A DNA stretch of 64,000 nt from Deltaproteobacteria bacterium (GCA_029262515.1 JAJCZH010000003.1:1-64000), one strand, 5' to 3'. Shown: positions 34,942 through 43,753, numbered from the stretch's first letter. Program-made: numbers and translations. Notes: generated from the sequence alone by a model not told the origin.

Positions 34942-37044
34942 TCAGGACTGTTTTCCAGGTAAGGTAAGCGTAAAGGTCGTTCCGTCTCCTTCAGCCGTTA
35001 CAATATCAATTTTTCCTCCATGAGCCTCTACAACCGCCTTGCACTGGAATAGGCCGATACCGAAACCTTTTTTCTTGGTAGTGCTGAACGGCTTGAAGAG
35101 TTCGTTCTTAACAAATTGCCGCGTCATGCCTTTGCCGTTGTCTTTAACAGAGATCCGGACTTTCTGTTTGTCGGCTACGGCTGATATGTTAATCGTGCCA
35201 TCTTGCTCTATCGCCTCATAAGCATTCGAGATCAAGTTGTGTAGGACCATCTCCATTGCTTCAGGGTCGATATAGACAGGGCCGACAGGAGCAATTTCTT
35301 CGGTTATGATAACATCCTTGTCGCTGTCACACGGTATCTTTTTTATTGCTTTACCAACTACATATTTTATATCGACAGGCTGCCTGTTTATCTCAAGCCC
35401 TTTCGGTATATCGGATAGTTTTTCTATAAGGCCTTTCATTCGCCGTACTATACCGTCTATGCTCCTTATCGCATCCTTTTGAAACTCGGGATTCTCTATG
35501 TTGTGCTTTGCGTTCTGGCTTATAAGCGACAGTGAGTTCGTAAGGTTTTTGAGGTCGTGCATAATAAATGACGACATCCTTGAAAAGACCTCTACCTCTT
35601 TAATCTGCATCAGGTTCTCGCTGAGCCGAATGGTAATCATCTGAACAGCCGCCTGAGTTGTCATTGCTCTCAGTATCTCAAAGTCGTCCGTGCCGTACTG
35701 TTTACCGGTGGCGTCTTTGCTTATAAGTAGAAAGCCGATCACGGACTCACCGGCTATAATCGGTGCACAGAGCACTGCGTCGGTTGCAACGGCGAGTTCA
35801 TGCACTTCGCTATCGACCGGTATGGCCGGCATTCCGGCATCGGGATCAACAAAGAAAGGAGCCATGATTTCATTTATATGAACAGCTAGGGGATGGGTTA
35901 CGGATAGCTGCTCATATTGAGGCAACAGGTCGTTGCCCTCGCAAGAGAACGTACTTGAAGACTGGTCGAGCAGCCAGAGGTGAATCTTTTTTGCTCCGAG
36001 AGCTTCGGTAAGCATCCCGGTAAGTGTAGAACTGATCTCGTCAATAGAGCGTTTAGAGCTAATCCTTTCCGTTGTCTCCATCCATGAGTCTCTGAACTCA
36101 TGTTTATGTTTATAGAAATGGGTCGAGACGAATATCCGCAGGCGCCTGTTGAGGTCGCGCATGAAGATCAGTATAATTAGAAGAAGAATCGAGATAAAGG
36201 TGAAGATGGAGACGAAGAAGTTATCGTACGGCAGGTCAAAGTACCTGATTCCCTGTATTATGAGGCCGGTTGAGAGCAGGTAGATACCAACAATCAGTAC
36301 GGTAAGAGAGTTGTAGACGACGTAGCGCGATATGAAGACATCCACATCCATAAGGCGGTGACGTACGATAAAGACCGCCATTATAGAGGTAGCAATCAGA
36401 ATAACGGCTGAGGTAAGCGGAAGCGAAGAAAAACCATATGTCTGAAAGAGCAGACTCTGGCTTGAGAGGTAGATCTTGAAGGCGAGGATAGAGCCTATGC
36501 CGAAGATCACATATTTGATTTGCCACCGTTTAGCCCCGGTTGAAGAGCGTAGCGTATTTTCAAGGTGTATAAGAACGAGGACGAGACCTACTATCATGTA
36601 GATGTAGTAGAATCTTCCGATATCCCCTACCTCTACCAGCGTCTCGTTGCCCTCTCTTATGGTCTCGGACATTATCGTTACGACCCTGCCGGTCAGCGTC
36701 ATTGCGGCAAAAAAGAGGCCAGCAACGGATATAAGCAGAACCCAGAGGTTGCGCTTTAATTCATTCTTCTGTTCGGTTCTGGCAAAGACGAGCGAGAAGA
36801 TGAGCCACAGGGGAGGCAGGAGCGCAAAGACGGCGGTAGAGAGCCGTATACCGAACTCCATAACGGGCAGTGATGAGGAGAGTAAGACTATCGCGCTTCC
36901 GGTCTCCGCGACTACAAGCGAGGCCATGCCGACCGCAAAACTCTTGTTGGTCCGGTTATGCGGATTGCGGCTCAGGGTAAAGAGGCCGAGGGCGAAGCAA
37001 AGCAGCGCACTCAGAACCGGTAGAATTGTAAGGTAGGCTGGCAT
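34942..37044 (-). CDS. prsK: PEP-CTERM system sensor histidine kinase PrsK
   Basis: 700 residues. The N-terminal third has about eight to nine membrane helices (ILPVLSALLCFALGLFTL onwards). A GAF-like domain follows (SVIGFLLISKDATGKQYGTDDFE), then a dimerisation/phosphoacceptor segment with H496 (SFIMHDLKN) and an HATPase domain with N box HNLISNAYEA (about 602-611), G1 DNGKG (about 635-639) and G2 GFGIGL (about 660-665). The architecture matches PrsK. The stimulus is unknown. It is the partner of PrsR downstream. Confidence 0.93.
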   Translation of the reverse strand: MPAYLTILPVLSALLCFALGLFTLSRNPHNRTNKSFAVGMASLVVAETGSAIVLLSSSLPVMEFGIRLSTAVFALLPPLWLIFSLVFARTEQKNELKRNLWVLLISVAGLFFAAMTLTGRVVTIMSETIREGNETLVEVGDIGRFYYIYMIVGLVLVLIHLENTLRSSTGAKRWQIKYVIFGIGSILAFKIYLSSQSLLFQTYGFSSLPLTSAVILIATSIMAVFIVRHRLMDVDVFISRYVVYNSLTVLIVGIYLLSTGLIIQGIRYFDLPYDNFFVSIFTFISILLLIILIFMRDLNRRLRIFVSTHFYKHKHEFRDSWMETTERISSKRSIDEISSTLTGMLTEALGAKKIHLWLLDQSSSTFSCEGNDLLPQYEQLSVTHPLAVHINEIMAPFFVDPDAGMPAIPVDSEVHELAVATDAVLCAPIIAGESVIGFLLISKDATGKQYGTDDFEILRAMTTQAAVQMITIRLSENLMQIKEVEVFSRMSSFIMHDLKNLTNSLSLISQNAKHNIENPEFQKDAIRSIDGIVRRMKGLIEKLSDIPKGLEINRQPVDIKYVVGKAIKKIPCDSDKDVIITEEIAPVGPVYIDPEAMEMVLHNLISNAYEAIEQDGTINISAVADKQKVRISVKDNGKGMTRQFVKNELFKPFSTTKKKGFGIGLFQCKAVVEAHGGKIDIVTAEGDGTTFTLTLPGKQS

Positions 37045-37075
37045 CTAATACTTATTCCTCTTTAGACCACGATAA

Positions 37076-39175
37076 CTATTCATTGTAATTTACCCCATCC
37101 TGTTCATACTCTAGAATATTTTTTGCCGCTATATCGAAACGAATCCTCGGTTTCCAGTCCAGCACTCTTCGTAACTTAGAGCCGTCATATATTACTCCGG
37201 AGAGTGAAGACTCCAGAGAGTAGCGGTTATAGAAAGGAGACCTGCCTAAACCTTTGCAGATATAATCGAGCAAACGAATAACGTAACGGGTTAGAGGGTA
37301 CGGAACGTACAAGATCCTGGCATTGGGGTAGATGTTTTTTATAAGCCTGTTCATGTACTGACGGGTCGTAATATGCTCATTGTCTACTACGTTAAAGACC
37401 TCCCCATCTGCGTTGTTATTCTGTATTGAATCGAGTACGGCGTCTACTAGGTTATCGATATGAACGATCTGGGCCTCAAATTTTCCGTTATCGAAAGTTA
37501 TAAAAGTTTTACCGATTCTGAGGCACTGCTCCGGAGTATAAGATGCGGCCCCCGGGCCGTAGATCCTTGCCGGGCGCAGAACCACGGCTCTCAGGCCGTT
37601 CTCCATGGCGTCGAACAGTATCGACTCTGCCTTCTGTTTGGAGGCGTTCACCTCGCCCCGTTTCTCCGGTACAAGTTCGCATGCAGACTCCTCGGTTACT
37701 ATCTGCCCCGGTCTTTTGTCCGCGACGTCGTAGACAGAGCATGAACTGAGGTAGATGACCTTATCGACGTAAGAGGTATGGCACGCATCGACCACGTTTG
37801 CAGTGCCGATTATGTTAGATGTGTGGCACTCGTTGCCCTTTGTTGAGGCCGCGGCATGTATTACCAGGTCGATACCGTCCATAGCCGAGACGAGGGAGGT
37901 CGGGTCTGCAACGTCGCCGTAGAATATCTCTACATTATGCGACTTCAGCGCTGAGATGTCCGAGAGTTTTCGCGCTAGCACCCGTATTTCATACCCCTCC
38001 TTTACCAGCCTTTCAACAAGCCTGCTTCCGAAAAAGCCGGTAGCTCCCGTGACTAATAGCTTCTCTTTATGTCTCAAAGGAAAGTTGCACTGCGCCGGAA
38101 TAATATGGTCGAACCTCAGATCCCTTATTTTCAGTCGTTTATAGATACTCTCGGTTGAATCGAGCACCTCTAGCGCATATACCTTGGAGACAGGAGGATC
38201 GCCACCGGAGGCCAGAGCCGTGTAAAAGGAGTCTATCTGCAGACCGAGGCCGTAGAGCGGTACTCTTCTCTTTCTTATTGAGCTGTAAAGGCTCAATAAC
38301 GTGGTTCGGATCAGATCGTATGCGCTCTTTATATTATAAGTTCTTTTGCGCCTTGCAGGTAAAACGAGCCGCTCGGTGGTGAGCCTGTCCGAGAGCAGGT
38401 CTATCTCAGCCGTCATCCTGGTTCCGTAGATACGGAGTCTTCTTACAGGCACAATAGGCGCGAATGAGAGCGTGAGCGTGCCGAGTGCCTCTTCGCCTTT
38501 TATAAGCACGCTTACTTCATCTACCATGCCCTGTGGAAGCACACCGTTGGAACCGCTCATTACCTCCAGTTCAACCGGAGAGCCTATGTAACCTAGTAGA
38601 ATTGAGAGCGGAGCTGGTAAAAAATTCTGATAGATCGAGCCCGGCAGTTCAAACGGCCACGGAAGTCTGTTAGGCCCGGGGTACTCTTTAAACGAGTCAG
38701 TTCTTGTATCGATACCGTAGCGGACGTCTACACTGTGAATACGCCCCATGGCACCGTCACTCACAAGTTCTCTGAGCGTGGTCATCGGTTCAGTAAAAAG
38801 CGTCTGATGGGTAGGGCAGAGCAGCAGGCCGTTTTGCCCGGCAATTTCGTATAACTCTTCGGCGCCGGTACGATCAAGAGCCATGGGGCTTTCGACTATT
38901 ACGTTGACGCCTTTTTCGAGCGCCTCTTTACTTCTGTTGAGCCGCTCGGCTACGGGGGTAACTACATGGACGACGTCCGGTGATTTCTCCTCTATAAATT
39001 CCGAGATATCGGTATAGCAATCGGTTATTCGGAACCTGTTTGCAGTCTTTTGTAACGCCAGCTCATCGAAGTCTACGATGCCTACGACAGTCGCTCGACT
39101 GCTGTTACGCACGAAATTAATATGGACATCTGCACTGCGTCCCGTACCTATAATTCCGACCCGTATTTTTTTCAT
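37076..39175 (-). CDS. Fused Gfo/Idh/MocA-type oxidoreductase and NAD-dependent epimerase/dehydratase
   Basis: 699 residues with two Rossmann-fold enzymes in one chain. Residues 1 to about 350 form a Gfo/Idh/MocA oxidoreductase (VGIIGTGRSADVH). Residues about 370-699 form an extended SDR with GATGFFG (377-383), the SSCSVYD strand, and LRPARIYGPGA. The usual catalytic Lys of the EKP motif is Ser (ESP, 95-97), and the SDR YxxxK has Val at the Tyr position (V509NASK513). It may act as a modified or non-catalytic sugar-nucleotide enzyme. It lies downstream of the epimerase/dehydrogenase pair on the same strand. The substrate is unknown. Confidence 0.85.
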   Translation of the reverse strand: MKKIRVGIIGTGRSADVHINFVRNSSRATVVGIVDFDELALQKTANRFRITDCYTDISEFIEEKSPDVVHVVTPVAERLNRSKEALEKGVNVIVESPMALDRTGAEELYEIAGQNGLLLCPTHQTLFTEPMTTLRELVSDGAMGRIHSVDVRYGIDTRTDSFKEYPGPNRLPWPFELPGSIYQNFLPAPLSILLGYIGSPVELEVMSGSNGVLPQGMVDEVSVLIKGEEALGTLTLSFAPIVPVRRLRIYGTRMTAEIDLLSDRLTTERLVLPARRKRTYNIKSAYDLIRTTLLSLYSSIRKRRVPLYGLGLQIDSFYTALASGGDPPVSKVYALEVLDSTESIYKRLKIRDLRFDHIIPAQCNFPLRHKEKLLVTGATGFFGSRLVERLVKEGYEIRVLARKLSDISALKSHNVEIFYGDVADPTSLVSAMDGIDLVIHAAASTKGNECHTSNIIGTANVVDACHTSYVDKVIYLSSCSVYDVADKRPGQIVTEESACELVPEKRGEVNASKQKAESILFDAMENGLRAVVLRPARIYGPGAASYTPEQCLRIGKTFITFDNGKFEAQIVHIDNLVDAVLDSIQNNNADGEVFNVVDNEHITTRQYMNRLIKNIYPNARILYVPYPLTRYVIRLLDYICKGLGRSPFYNRYSLESSLSGVIYDGSKLRRVLDWKPRIRFDIAAKNILEYEQDGVNYNE

Positions 39176-39265
39176 CTCAGGAAGTACTCGGTTGGCAATT
39201 AGTGAAAAGATTTAACGTCCTTAGCACTATAAAAAGAACATTAGAAATGTATTGAAAATCTGTGG

Positions 39266-40204
39266 TTATTCCCGGTTATTCAGGTACCACTTGAGGGTGG
39301 CTTCTATGCCTGACTCGATATTGAACTGAGGGGCGTATCCTATGGTTGCGGTCGCCTTGGAGATATCGGCATGCGAGTGCTTTACGTCTCCTGCTCTTGG
39401 ATCCGAGTGTAGCGCAGAGATTTCGACATTGAGGCCGGCCCTGATCTTTTCATACAGCTCGTTGATGGATGTACGGCCACCGGCGCCGATATTCATGTAC
39501 GAACCTCCTGCTCCTTCGGTTATACAGGCCTTGTAGTTAGCCTGATTACAGTCATCTACATAGGTAAAGTCTCTGCTCTGCTCTCCGTCACCGTGAATGG
39601 TAGGGGCTTCGCCCTTTAAGAGCGCATCGATGAACTTGGGGATTACCGCAGAGTACTGAGAGTGAGGGTCCTGCCGTCTGCCATAGATGTTAAAGTACCG
39701 CATGGCGACCGTCTCAAGACCGTAGACCATATGAAATACCCTGCAATACTGTTCGGCGGTCAGCTTGGAGACAGCGTACGGAGACATGGGCGCTGTATTC
39801 ATAGACTCCTCTTTCGGCAGCACAGGCGTATCGCCGTAAACCGAAGAGGAAGAGGCGCAGACAACGCGTCGCACTCCAGCCTCTTTAGAAGCGATTAAGA
39901 CGTTCAGCGTTCCTGTGGCATTTACGTCGTGCGTGGTTGCAGGGTCTGCAACGGAGCGAGGCACGGAGCCGAGAGCGGCCAGGTGAATAACGTAGTCCAT
40001 GCCGGTCACGGCCCGTTTTACGGTATCGGTCACTCTTATATCACCGTCGATATATTCGATAGAGTCGATAACCTCACTGAGGTTTTCCTCTCTGCCGGTG
40101 GCCATGTTATCGAGAACGCGAACCGTGTGCCCGCCCTCGAGAAGAGTTTGGGTGAGATTGGAGCCGATAAAACCGGCGCCTCCGGTAACAAGAAATTTTT
40201 TCAT
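39266..40204 (-). CDS. NAD-dependent sugar-nucleotide 4-epimerase (WbpP/TviC-like SDR)
   Basis: 312 residues. The N-terminal NAD motif is GGAGFIG (8-14); CASSSSVYGD holds the catalytic Ser/Thr region, and the active YxxxK is intact (Y143AVSK147). MRYFNIYGRRQDPHSQYSAV is typical of UDP-GlcNAc(A)/UDP-Glc 4-epimerases of the WbpP/TviC type. The stop of the upstream dehydrogenase gene is one base away, so the pair probably converts UDP-GlcNAc to a UDP-HexNAc uronic acid. The exact substrate is inference. Confidence 0.9.
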   Translation of the reverse strand: MKKFLVTGGAGFIGSNLTQTLLEGGHTVRVLDNMATGREENLSEVIDSIEYIDGDIRVTDTVKRAVTGMDYVIHLAALGSVPRSVADPATTHDVNATGTLNVLIASKEAGVRRVVCASSSSVYGDTPVLPKEESMNTAPMSPYAVSKLTAEQYCRVFHMVYGLETVAMRYFNIYGRRQDPHSQYSAVIPKFIDALLKGEAPTIHGDGEQSRDFTYVDDCNQANYKACITEGAGGSYMNIGAGGRTSINELYEKIRAGLNVEISALHSDPRAGDVKHSHADISKATATIGYAPQFNIESGIEATLKWYLNNRE

Positions 40205-40205
40205 A

Positions 40206-41537
40206 TTATGCCTTTATTATCTTTTTACTCTTTATGCCAGAAGTAGCATTTCTGGTGTCCACGACCAGAGCGCTCTGTTTGACGATCCAGCGGTAGTCGT
40301 ATGCAGTATGGTCGGTTGCTATCAAAACACAGTCGTACCTCTTGAGGTTCTGTTCGGTCAGTTTAGTGGACGACATCTTGAATCCGCGCCTGTGGCTGAC
40401 GGCGACCGGAATATGGGGGTCGTTGAAGTCGACCTTTGCTCCTTTGCTCCTCAGTTCCTTGATCAACTCAAGGGAAGGGGACTCACGCAGGTCGTCAACA
40501 TCTTTTTTGTAGGCAATTCCGAGCACGAGTACCTTCGAGCCCTTGAGGCTCTTTCCCTTGTCGTTGAGAGCCTCCATTACCCTGGTTATTACATAATGCG
40601 GCATAGAGGAGTTTATTTCACCGGAAAGCTCTATGAAACGCGTAGCAAAATCGTACTCGCGCGCCTTCCATGTAAGGTAGAACGGGTCGATCGGTATGCA
40701 GTGACCGCCGAGACCGGGCCCAGGGTAGAAGGCCTGAAAGCCGAACGGTTTGGTTTTGGAGGCCTCTATAACCTCCCAGAGGTCAATATCCATTTTCTGG
40801 CAGAGCATCTTGAGTTCGTTTACAAGCGCAATATTGACGGCGCGGTAGATGTTCTCCAGTAACTTGGTAAGCTCGGCTGCCCTGGTGGAAGAGACCGGGA
40901 CTACGCGGTCAACGATAGAAGAGTACAGGGCGGTGCCTAGCTTCAGGCACTCTTTCGTTATTCCACCGACAACTTTCGGAGTTGTTTTAGTGGTAAAATC
41001 TATACGTCCCGGGTCTTCTCGCTCAGGCGAGTAGACTAGAAAAAAGTCTTTGCCTGTCTTTAGCCCTGTCTCTTCAAAGAGCGGCAGCAGGAGTTCGTCC
41101 GTAGTACCTGGGTAAGTCGTAGACTCTAAAGAGACGAGCTGCCCGGGGCGCAGATGTTTCTTTATCTCTTTTGCAGTCTGTTCAACATAGCTTAGGTCCG
41201 GCTCTCTTTTCGAAGAGAGCGGGGTAGGCACGCAGATTATTACGGCATCGGCCTTGGAGAGCAGCTTCAGGTTTGTGGTCGGGGTGAATACTGCGTCCCC
41301 TGAGGCGGATTTAGAGACAAGGGCTTTTATGCTCTTGGATGGAATATGCTTGATGTACGATTTGCCGTTGTTGAGCGCATCGACCTTCTTGATGTCAACA
41401 TCGAACCCAAGTACCTTGAACCCTTCGTCGCAGAAACGCATAACTATCGGTAAACCGACATAACCGAGTCCGATTATACCTATTGTAGCCTTCTTATCCT
41501 GCAAAAGACCGAGTAACTTCTTATTCTGTTCAGTCAT
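40206..41537 (-). CDS. UDP-N-acetylglucosamine/UDP-sugar 6-dehydrogenase (WbpA/TviB-like)
   Basis: 443 residues of the UDP-glucose/GDP-mannose dehydrogenase family. N-terminal NAD motif IIGLGYVGLP; VCVPTP-like ICVPTPLSS; central ENIYRAVNIALVNEL; catalytic C280 in GPGLGGHCIPIDPFYL. The sequence style is closer to WbpA/TviB than to Ugd. It oxidises a UDP-sugar to its 6-carboxylate in two NAD-dependent steps. First gene of the leftward unit dehydrogenase, epimerase, fusion oxidoreductase. Confidence 0.92.
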   Translation of the reverse strand: MTEQNKKLLGLLQDKKATIGIIGLGYVGLPIVMRFCDEGFKVLGFDVDIKKVDALNNGKSYIKHIPSKSIKALVSKSASGDAVFTPTTNLKLLSKADAVIICVPTPLSSKREPDLSYVEQTAKEIKKHLRPGQLVSLESTTYPGTTDELLLPLFEETGLKTGKDFFLVYSPEREDPGRIDFTTKTTPKVVGGITKECLKLGTALYSSIVDRVVPVSSTRAAELTKLLENIYRAVNIALVNELKMLCQKMDIDLWEVIEASKTKPFGFQAFYPGPGLGGHCIPIDPFYLTWKAREYDFATRFIELSGEINSSMPHYVITRVMEALNDKGKSLKGSKVLVLGIAYKKDVDDLRESPSLELIKELRSKGAKVDFNDPHIPVAVSHRRGFKMSSTKLTEQNLKRYDCVLIATDHTAYDYRWIVKQSALVVDTRNATSGIKSKKIIKA

Positions 41538-41891
41538 TTATCACTCTTTATATTTAGTTTTACTGTGCGGATTGCGTCGTTATGGTAGCCTGCTAAACGA
41601 AACTGTTTAGCGGCGATATCTCATAATAGCTTTTCGGCCCATTATTTATAAACTTAACAAAGTACTGCTTATGACCGATATAGAGATATATGATAGCTAC
41701 TTGTAAGAAGTATCATAATAGAACCGACATGGTCAATCATGCAGGCTGCAACCCGCCTCTGTTTCATGCCGGTTACTTCTATTCCCGGTTAATTTTCCGC
41801 ATAGTTCTACAAGTTTCTACTCTTTTGGCAAAGTAAGGCAAAATATCGGTATTTGGTGATTCCGGTCACGGAACCCTGTGTGGTTGAAGAA
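41538..41891. other. Gap upstream of the riboswitch
   Basis: About 350 bases between the dehydrogenase start and the riboswitch hold no supported gene. Leftward promoter signals for the dehydrogenase must lie here. A TATAAT at 41892-41897 may be the -10 for the riboswitch transcript, but I see no good -35. Apart from this, I see nothing definite. Confidence 0.4.
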
Positions 41892-41903
41892 TATAATATA
41901 GAT

Positions 41904-42032
41904 AATAACTACCTTTGCTCAGAGCAGCCAACGGGAAACCGTGGTACGCAGAGTGACGGGACTAAAGGAGACGGTTGGTCTGTTTTTCATGTTCGCCGAA
42001 CCGCCAAAGGAAAATTACTTTAGGTAGTTATT
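41904..42032 (+). ncRNA. GEMM-I-like cyclic-dinucleotide riboswitch, cGAMP-type specificity base
   Basis: Pattern match to the GEMM-I aptamer: P1 CCTTTG (41912-41917) with CAAAGG (42005-42010); CAGAGCAGCC; a hairpin CCAACGG-GAAA-CCGTGG with GNRA tetraloop (41928-41944); then GTACGCAGAGTGACGGGACTAAA against consensus GGACGCAAAGCxACGGGxCUAA; and GCCGAACCGCC at the 3' side against GCCGGGUUGCC. By V. cholerae Vc2 numbering, position 20 (41923) is A, as in 3',3'-cGAMP-selective GEMM-Ib RNAs, while C46 and A47 (41949, 41950) are kept. An 11-bp outer pairing AATAACTACCT (41904-41914) with AGGTAGTTATT (42022-42032) competes with P1 and may be the switch. The pairing was read by eye. Confidence 0.68.
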
Positions 42033-42065
42033 TATTTAGCTATATGGTGAGCTATATAGTGTAAA

Positions 42066-42096
42066 CCCTGATTGGATTATGATATATTTATCAGGG
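42066..42096 (+). promoter_or_regulatory. Hairpin overlapping the ribosome-binding site of the Fn3 lipoprotein
   Basis: CCCTGAT (42066-42072) pairs with ATCAGGG (42090-42096). The last three bases of the hairpin are the start of the ribosome-binding sequence GGGAGGA (42094-42100), which lies 5 bases before ATG 42106, so the stem can partly mask it. Confidence 0.5.
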
Positions 42097-42105
42097 AGGA
42101 TCAAA

Positions 42106-42504
42106 ATGTTATCACTGACCAAGATAAAGCATCGCACATCAGTTAAACTACTCATGCTTGCCTTACTGTTCATACTAATCGGTTGCGGTGGCGGAGGAGG
42201 AGATGCCGTTAGTGTTGACGGAGCAGCTGTTACCAATGCTTCACTTACATGGACACCTCCCACAACCAGGATGAATGGAAGCACACTATTCGATAGCGAT
42301 ATTGCCAGCTACAAAGTATACTACGGCACAACAATTTCCGGACCATATCCTAACATTGTACCGGTTGCCAAGTCGGCCTGCACACCTTCGTGCGTGGCTA
42401 CGATAACAGGCCTTTCATCCGGGACCTATTACTTTGTTGTAACCGTGATAGATACTGCTGCCTATGAGAGTGGATATTCTACAGAGGTAGTCAAGGTAAT
42501 TTAA
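42106..42504 (+). CDS. Fibronectin type III domain lipoprotein
   Basis: 132 residues. Lipobox LLFILIGC, then a Gly run, then one Fn3-like domain: ASLTWTPPTTRMNG, IASYKVYYGT, ATITGLSSGTYYFVVTVID, ESGYSTEVVKVI. Two cysteines in a short loop (SACTPSC) may form a disulfide. Predicted outer-membrane or surface-exposed. ATG 42106 follows GGGAGGA. It is the first gene after the GEMM-like riboswitch and so the likely regulated target. Confidence 0.85.
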   Translation: MLSLTKIKHRTSVKLLMLALLFILIGCGGGGGDAVSVDGAAVTNASLTWTPPTTRMNGSTLFDSDIASYKVYYGTTISGPYPNIVPVAKSACTPSCVATITGLSSGTYYFVVTVIDTAAYESGYSTEVVKVI

Positions 42505-42610
42505 GGCTATTTCAGAACAGGAAGTATCGAATAAATACTGATGGATAGACGATTATATCGGTAATGGTAAAATCCTTTACAATAACCCGGCTAGTGCCGA
42601 AGAGGTAAAT

Positions 42611-43753
42611 ATGTTTACAAGAAGAACGCGCTGGATTTCGATATTTTCTCTTTCAATTCTAATACTCTTGTTTGCCGGTATTCAAGTCTTCGCAGCGCCG
42701 AGTATTAGCAGCTTAAGCGGGTCACTGACTGATGGTAGCGCAATAACTGTTACTGGTACAAATTTTGGTGCCAATGGTCCGAATATTGTTATCTTCGATA
42801 ATTTTGATAGCGGTACGAACGGCAGCCTTATAAAAACCGGTAACGGTTCGGCTACTGTAGGAAAATGGGATAGGATACAGGCTGATGGTGGAGGGAACCA
42901 GCCAGTATATGATAATACTTATTCTGTTTCCGGTTCACTGGCAAACATGGGAAATGCAACTGTACAATTTCCTTCACCCGGAGATTCATCTTCGGCCATG
43001 GTTGTTACTAATATAAATACTACCGATGTTTTTTTAACGTACTGGTTCTATCTGCCGACAAGCTCAAATTTCCCCTGTACTAACGGTACATACAATTGTA
43101 ACTGGAAAGCCGCGTGGATATATGGATCTACTGCCGCTGATGACGACCAGGTTCTGCCAGTAGGGCTTCCAAGCTCCGGTACCGAGCCTTATACAAGCTG
43201 GGCAATTTCCTGTAACGACTGTTACGGTCCGTCGACCAGTTGGTTCTATTTTAACATGTATAAAGGGAACTGGTACAGGATCAGCGCATGGGTACATGCC
43301 ACAAGCGATAATACCAGTCATAGAGACTTATGGGTGATGAGCACTGATGCGTCTATTCCTGTTACTCAAGAAGTTAACTGGACCGGCAGAATATTCAACC
43401 TTGGCACCGATATGTTCGAGAACTTCTCCATAAATTCCTGGGCAAGAGAATGTACTAATTGTACAGAGTCTGCACCTCGATTCGATGATGTATATATGGC
43501 GACCGGCAGCAACGCGAGGGCCAGGGTGGAGGTAGGTAATGCATCTACGTATAACAGCAGTACCAATCTTGCAATTGCATCAGTAACGGCGTGGACGAAT
43601 ACTACGATTACTGCGACTATCCGACAGGGTTCGTTCAGCAGCCTGACAAACGCTTATCTCTATGTTGTAGATGCAAACGGCGTAGTTAACACAACAGGCT
43701 ATCCGCTCTGCCCGCTCTGTCCTAACCCGCCGTCAGGTGTCCAGGCCAATTAA
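42611..43753 (+). CDS. Large secreted protein with IPT/TIG-like ends and a lectin-like middle
   Basis: 380 residues, function unknown. Signal peptide (ISIFSLSILILLFAGIQVFAAP), an N-terminal IPT/TIG-like fold (SISSLSGSLTDGSAITVTGTNFG), a middle beta-rich region of concanavalin-like appearance (DVFLTYWFYLP; NWYRISAWVHATSD; PRFDDVYMATG), and a C-terminal segment (SVTAWTNTTITATI; AYLYVVDANGVVNTTGY). It ends in a Cys/Pro linker PLCPLCPNPPSGVQAN, a kind of linker that often precedes an Fn3 domain, but no domain follows. AGAGG precedes the ATG. It is probably cotranscribed with the Fn3 lipoprotein (106-base gap). There is no PEP-CTERM signal. Confidence 0.75.
   Translation: MFTRRTRWISIFSLSILILLFAGIQVFAAPSISSLSGSLTDGSAITVTGTNFGANGPNIVIFDNFDSGTNGSLIKTGNGSATVGKWDRIQADGGGNQPVYDNTYSVSGSLANMGNATVQFPSPGDSSSAMVVTNINTTDVFLTYWFYLPTSSNFPCTNGTYNCNWKAAWIYGSTAADDDQVLPVGLPSSGTEPYTSWAISCNDCYGPSTSWFYFNMYKGNWYRISAWVHATSDNTSHRDLWVMSTDASIPVTQEVNWTGRIFNLGTDMFENFSINSWARECTNCTESAPRFDDVYMATGSNARARVEVGNASTYNSSTNLAIASVTAWTNTTITATIRQGSFSSLTNAYLYVVDANGVVNTTGYPLCPLCPNPPSGVQAN

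Noticed and set aside
39999-40862. Open frame antisense to the epimerase/dehydrogenase pair (287 codons)
   Set aside because: It spans the end of one real gene and the start of another on the opposite strand, without motif support.
41826-41840. TGGCAAAGTAAGGCA, resembling a sigma-54 promoter before the riboswitch
   Set aside because: The spacing between the GG and GC elements is one base short and the TTGC element is not met, so it does not fit the consensus.
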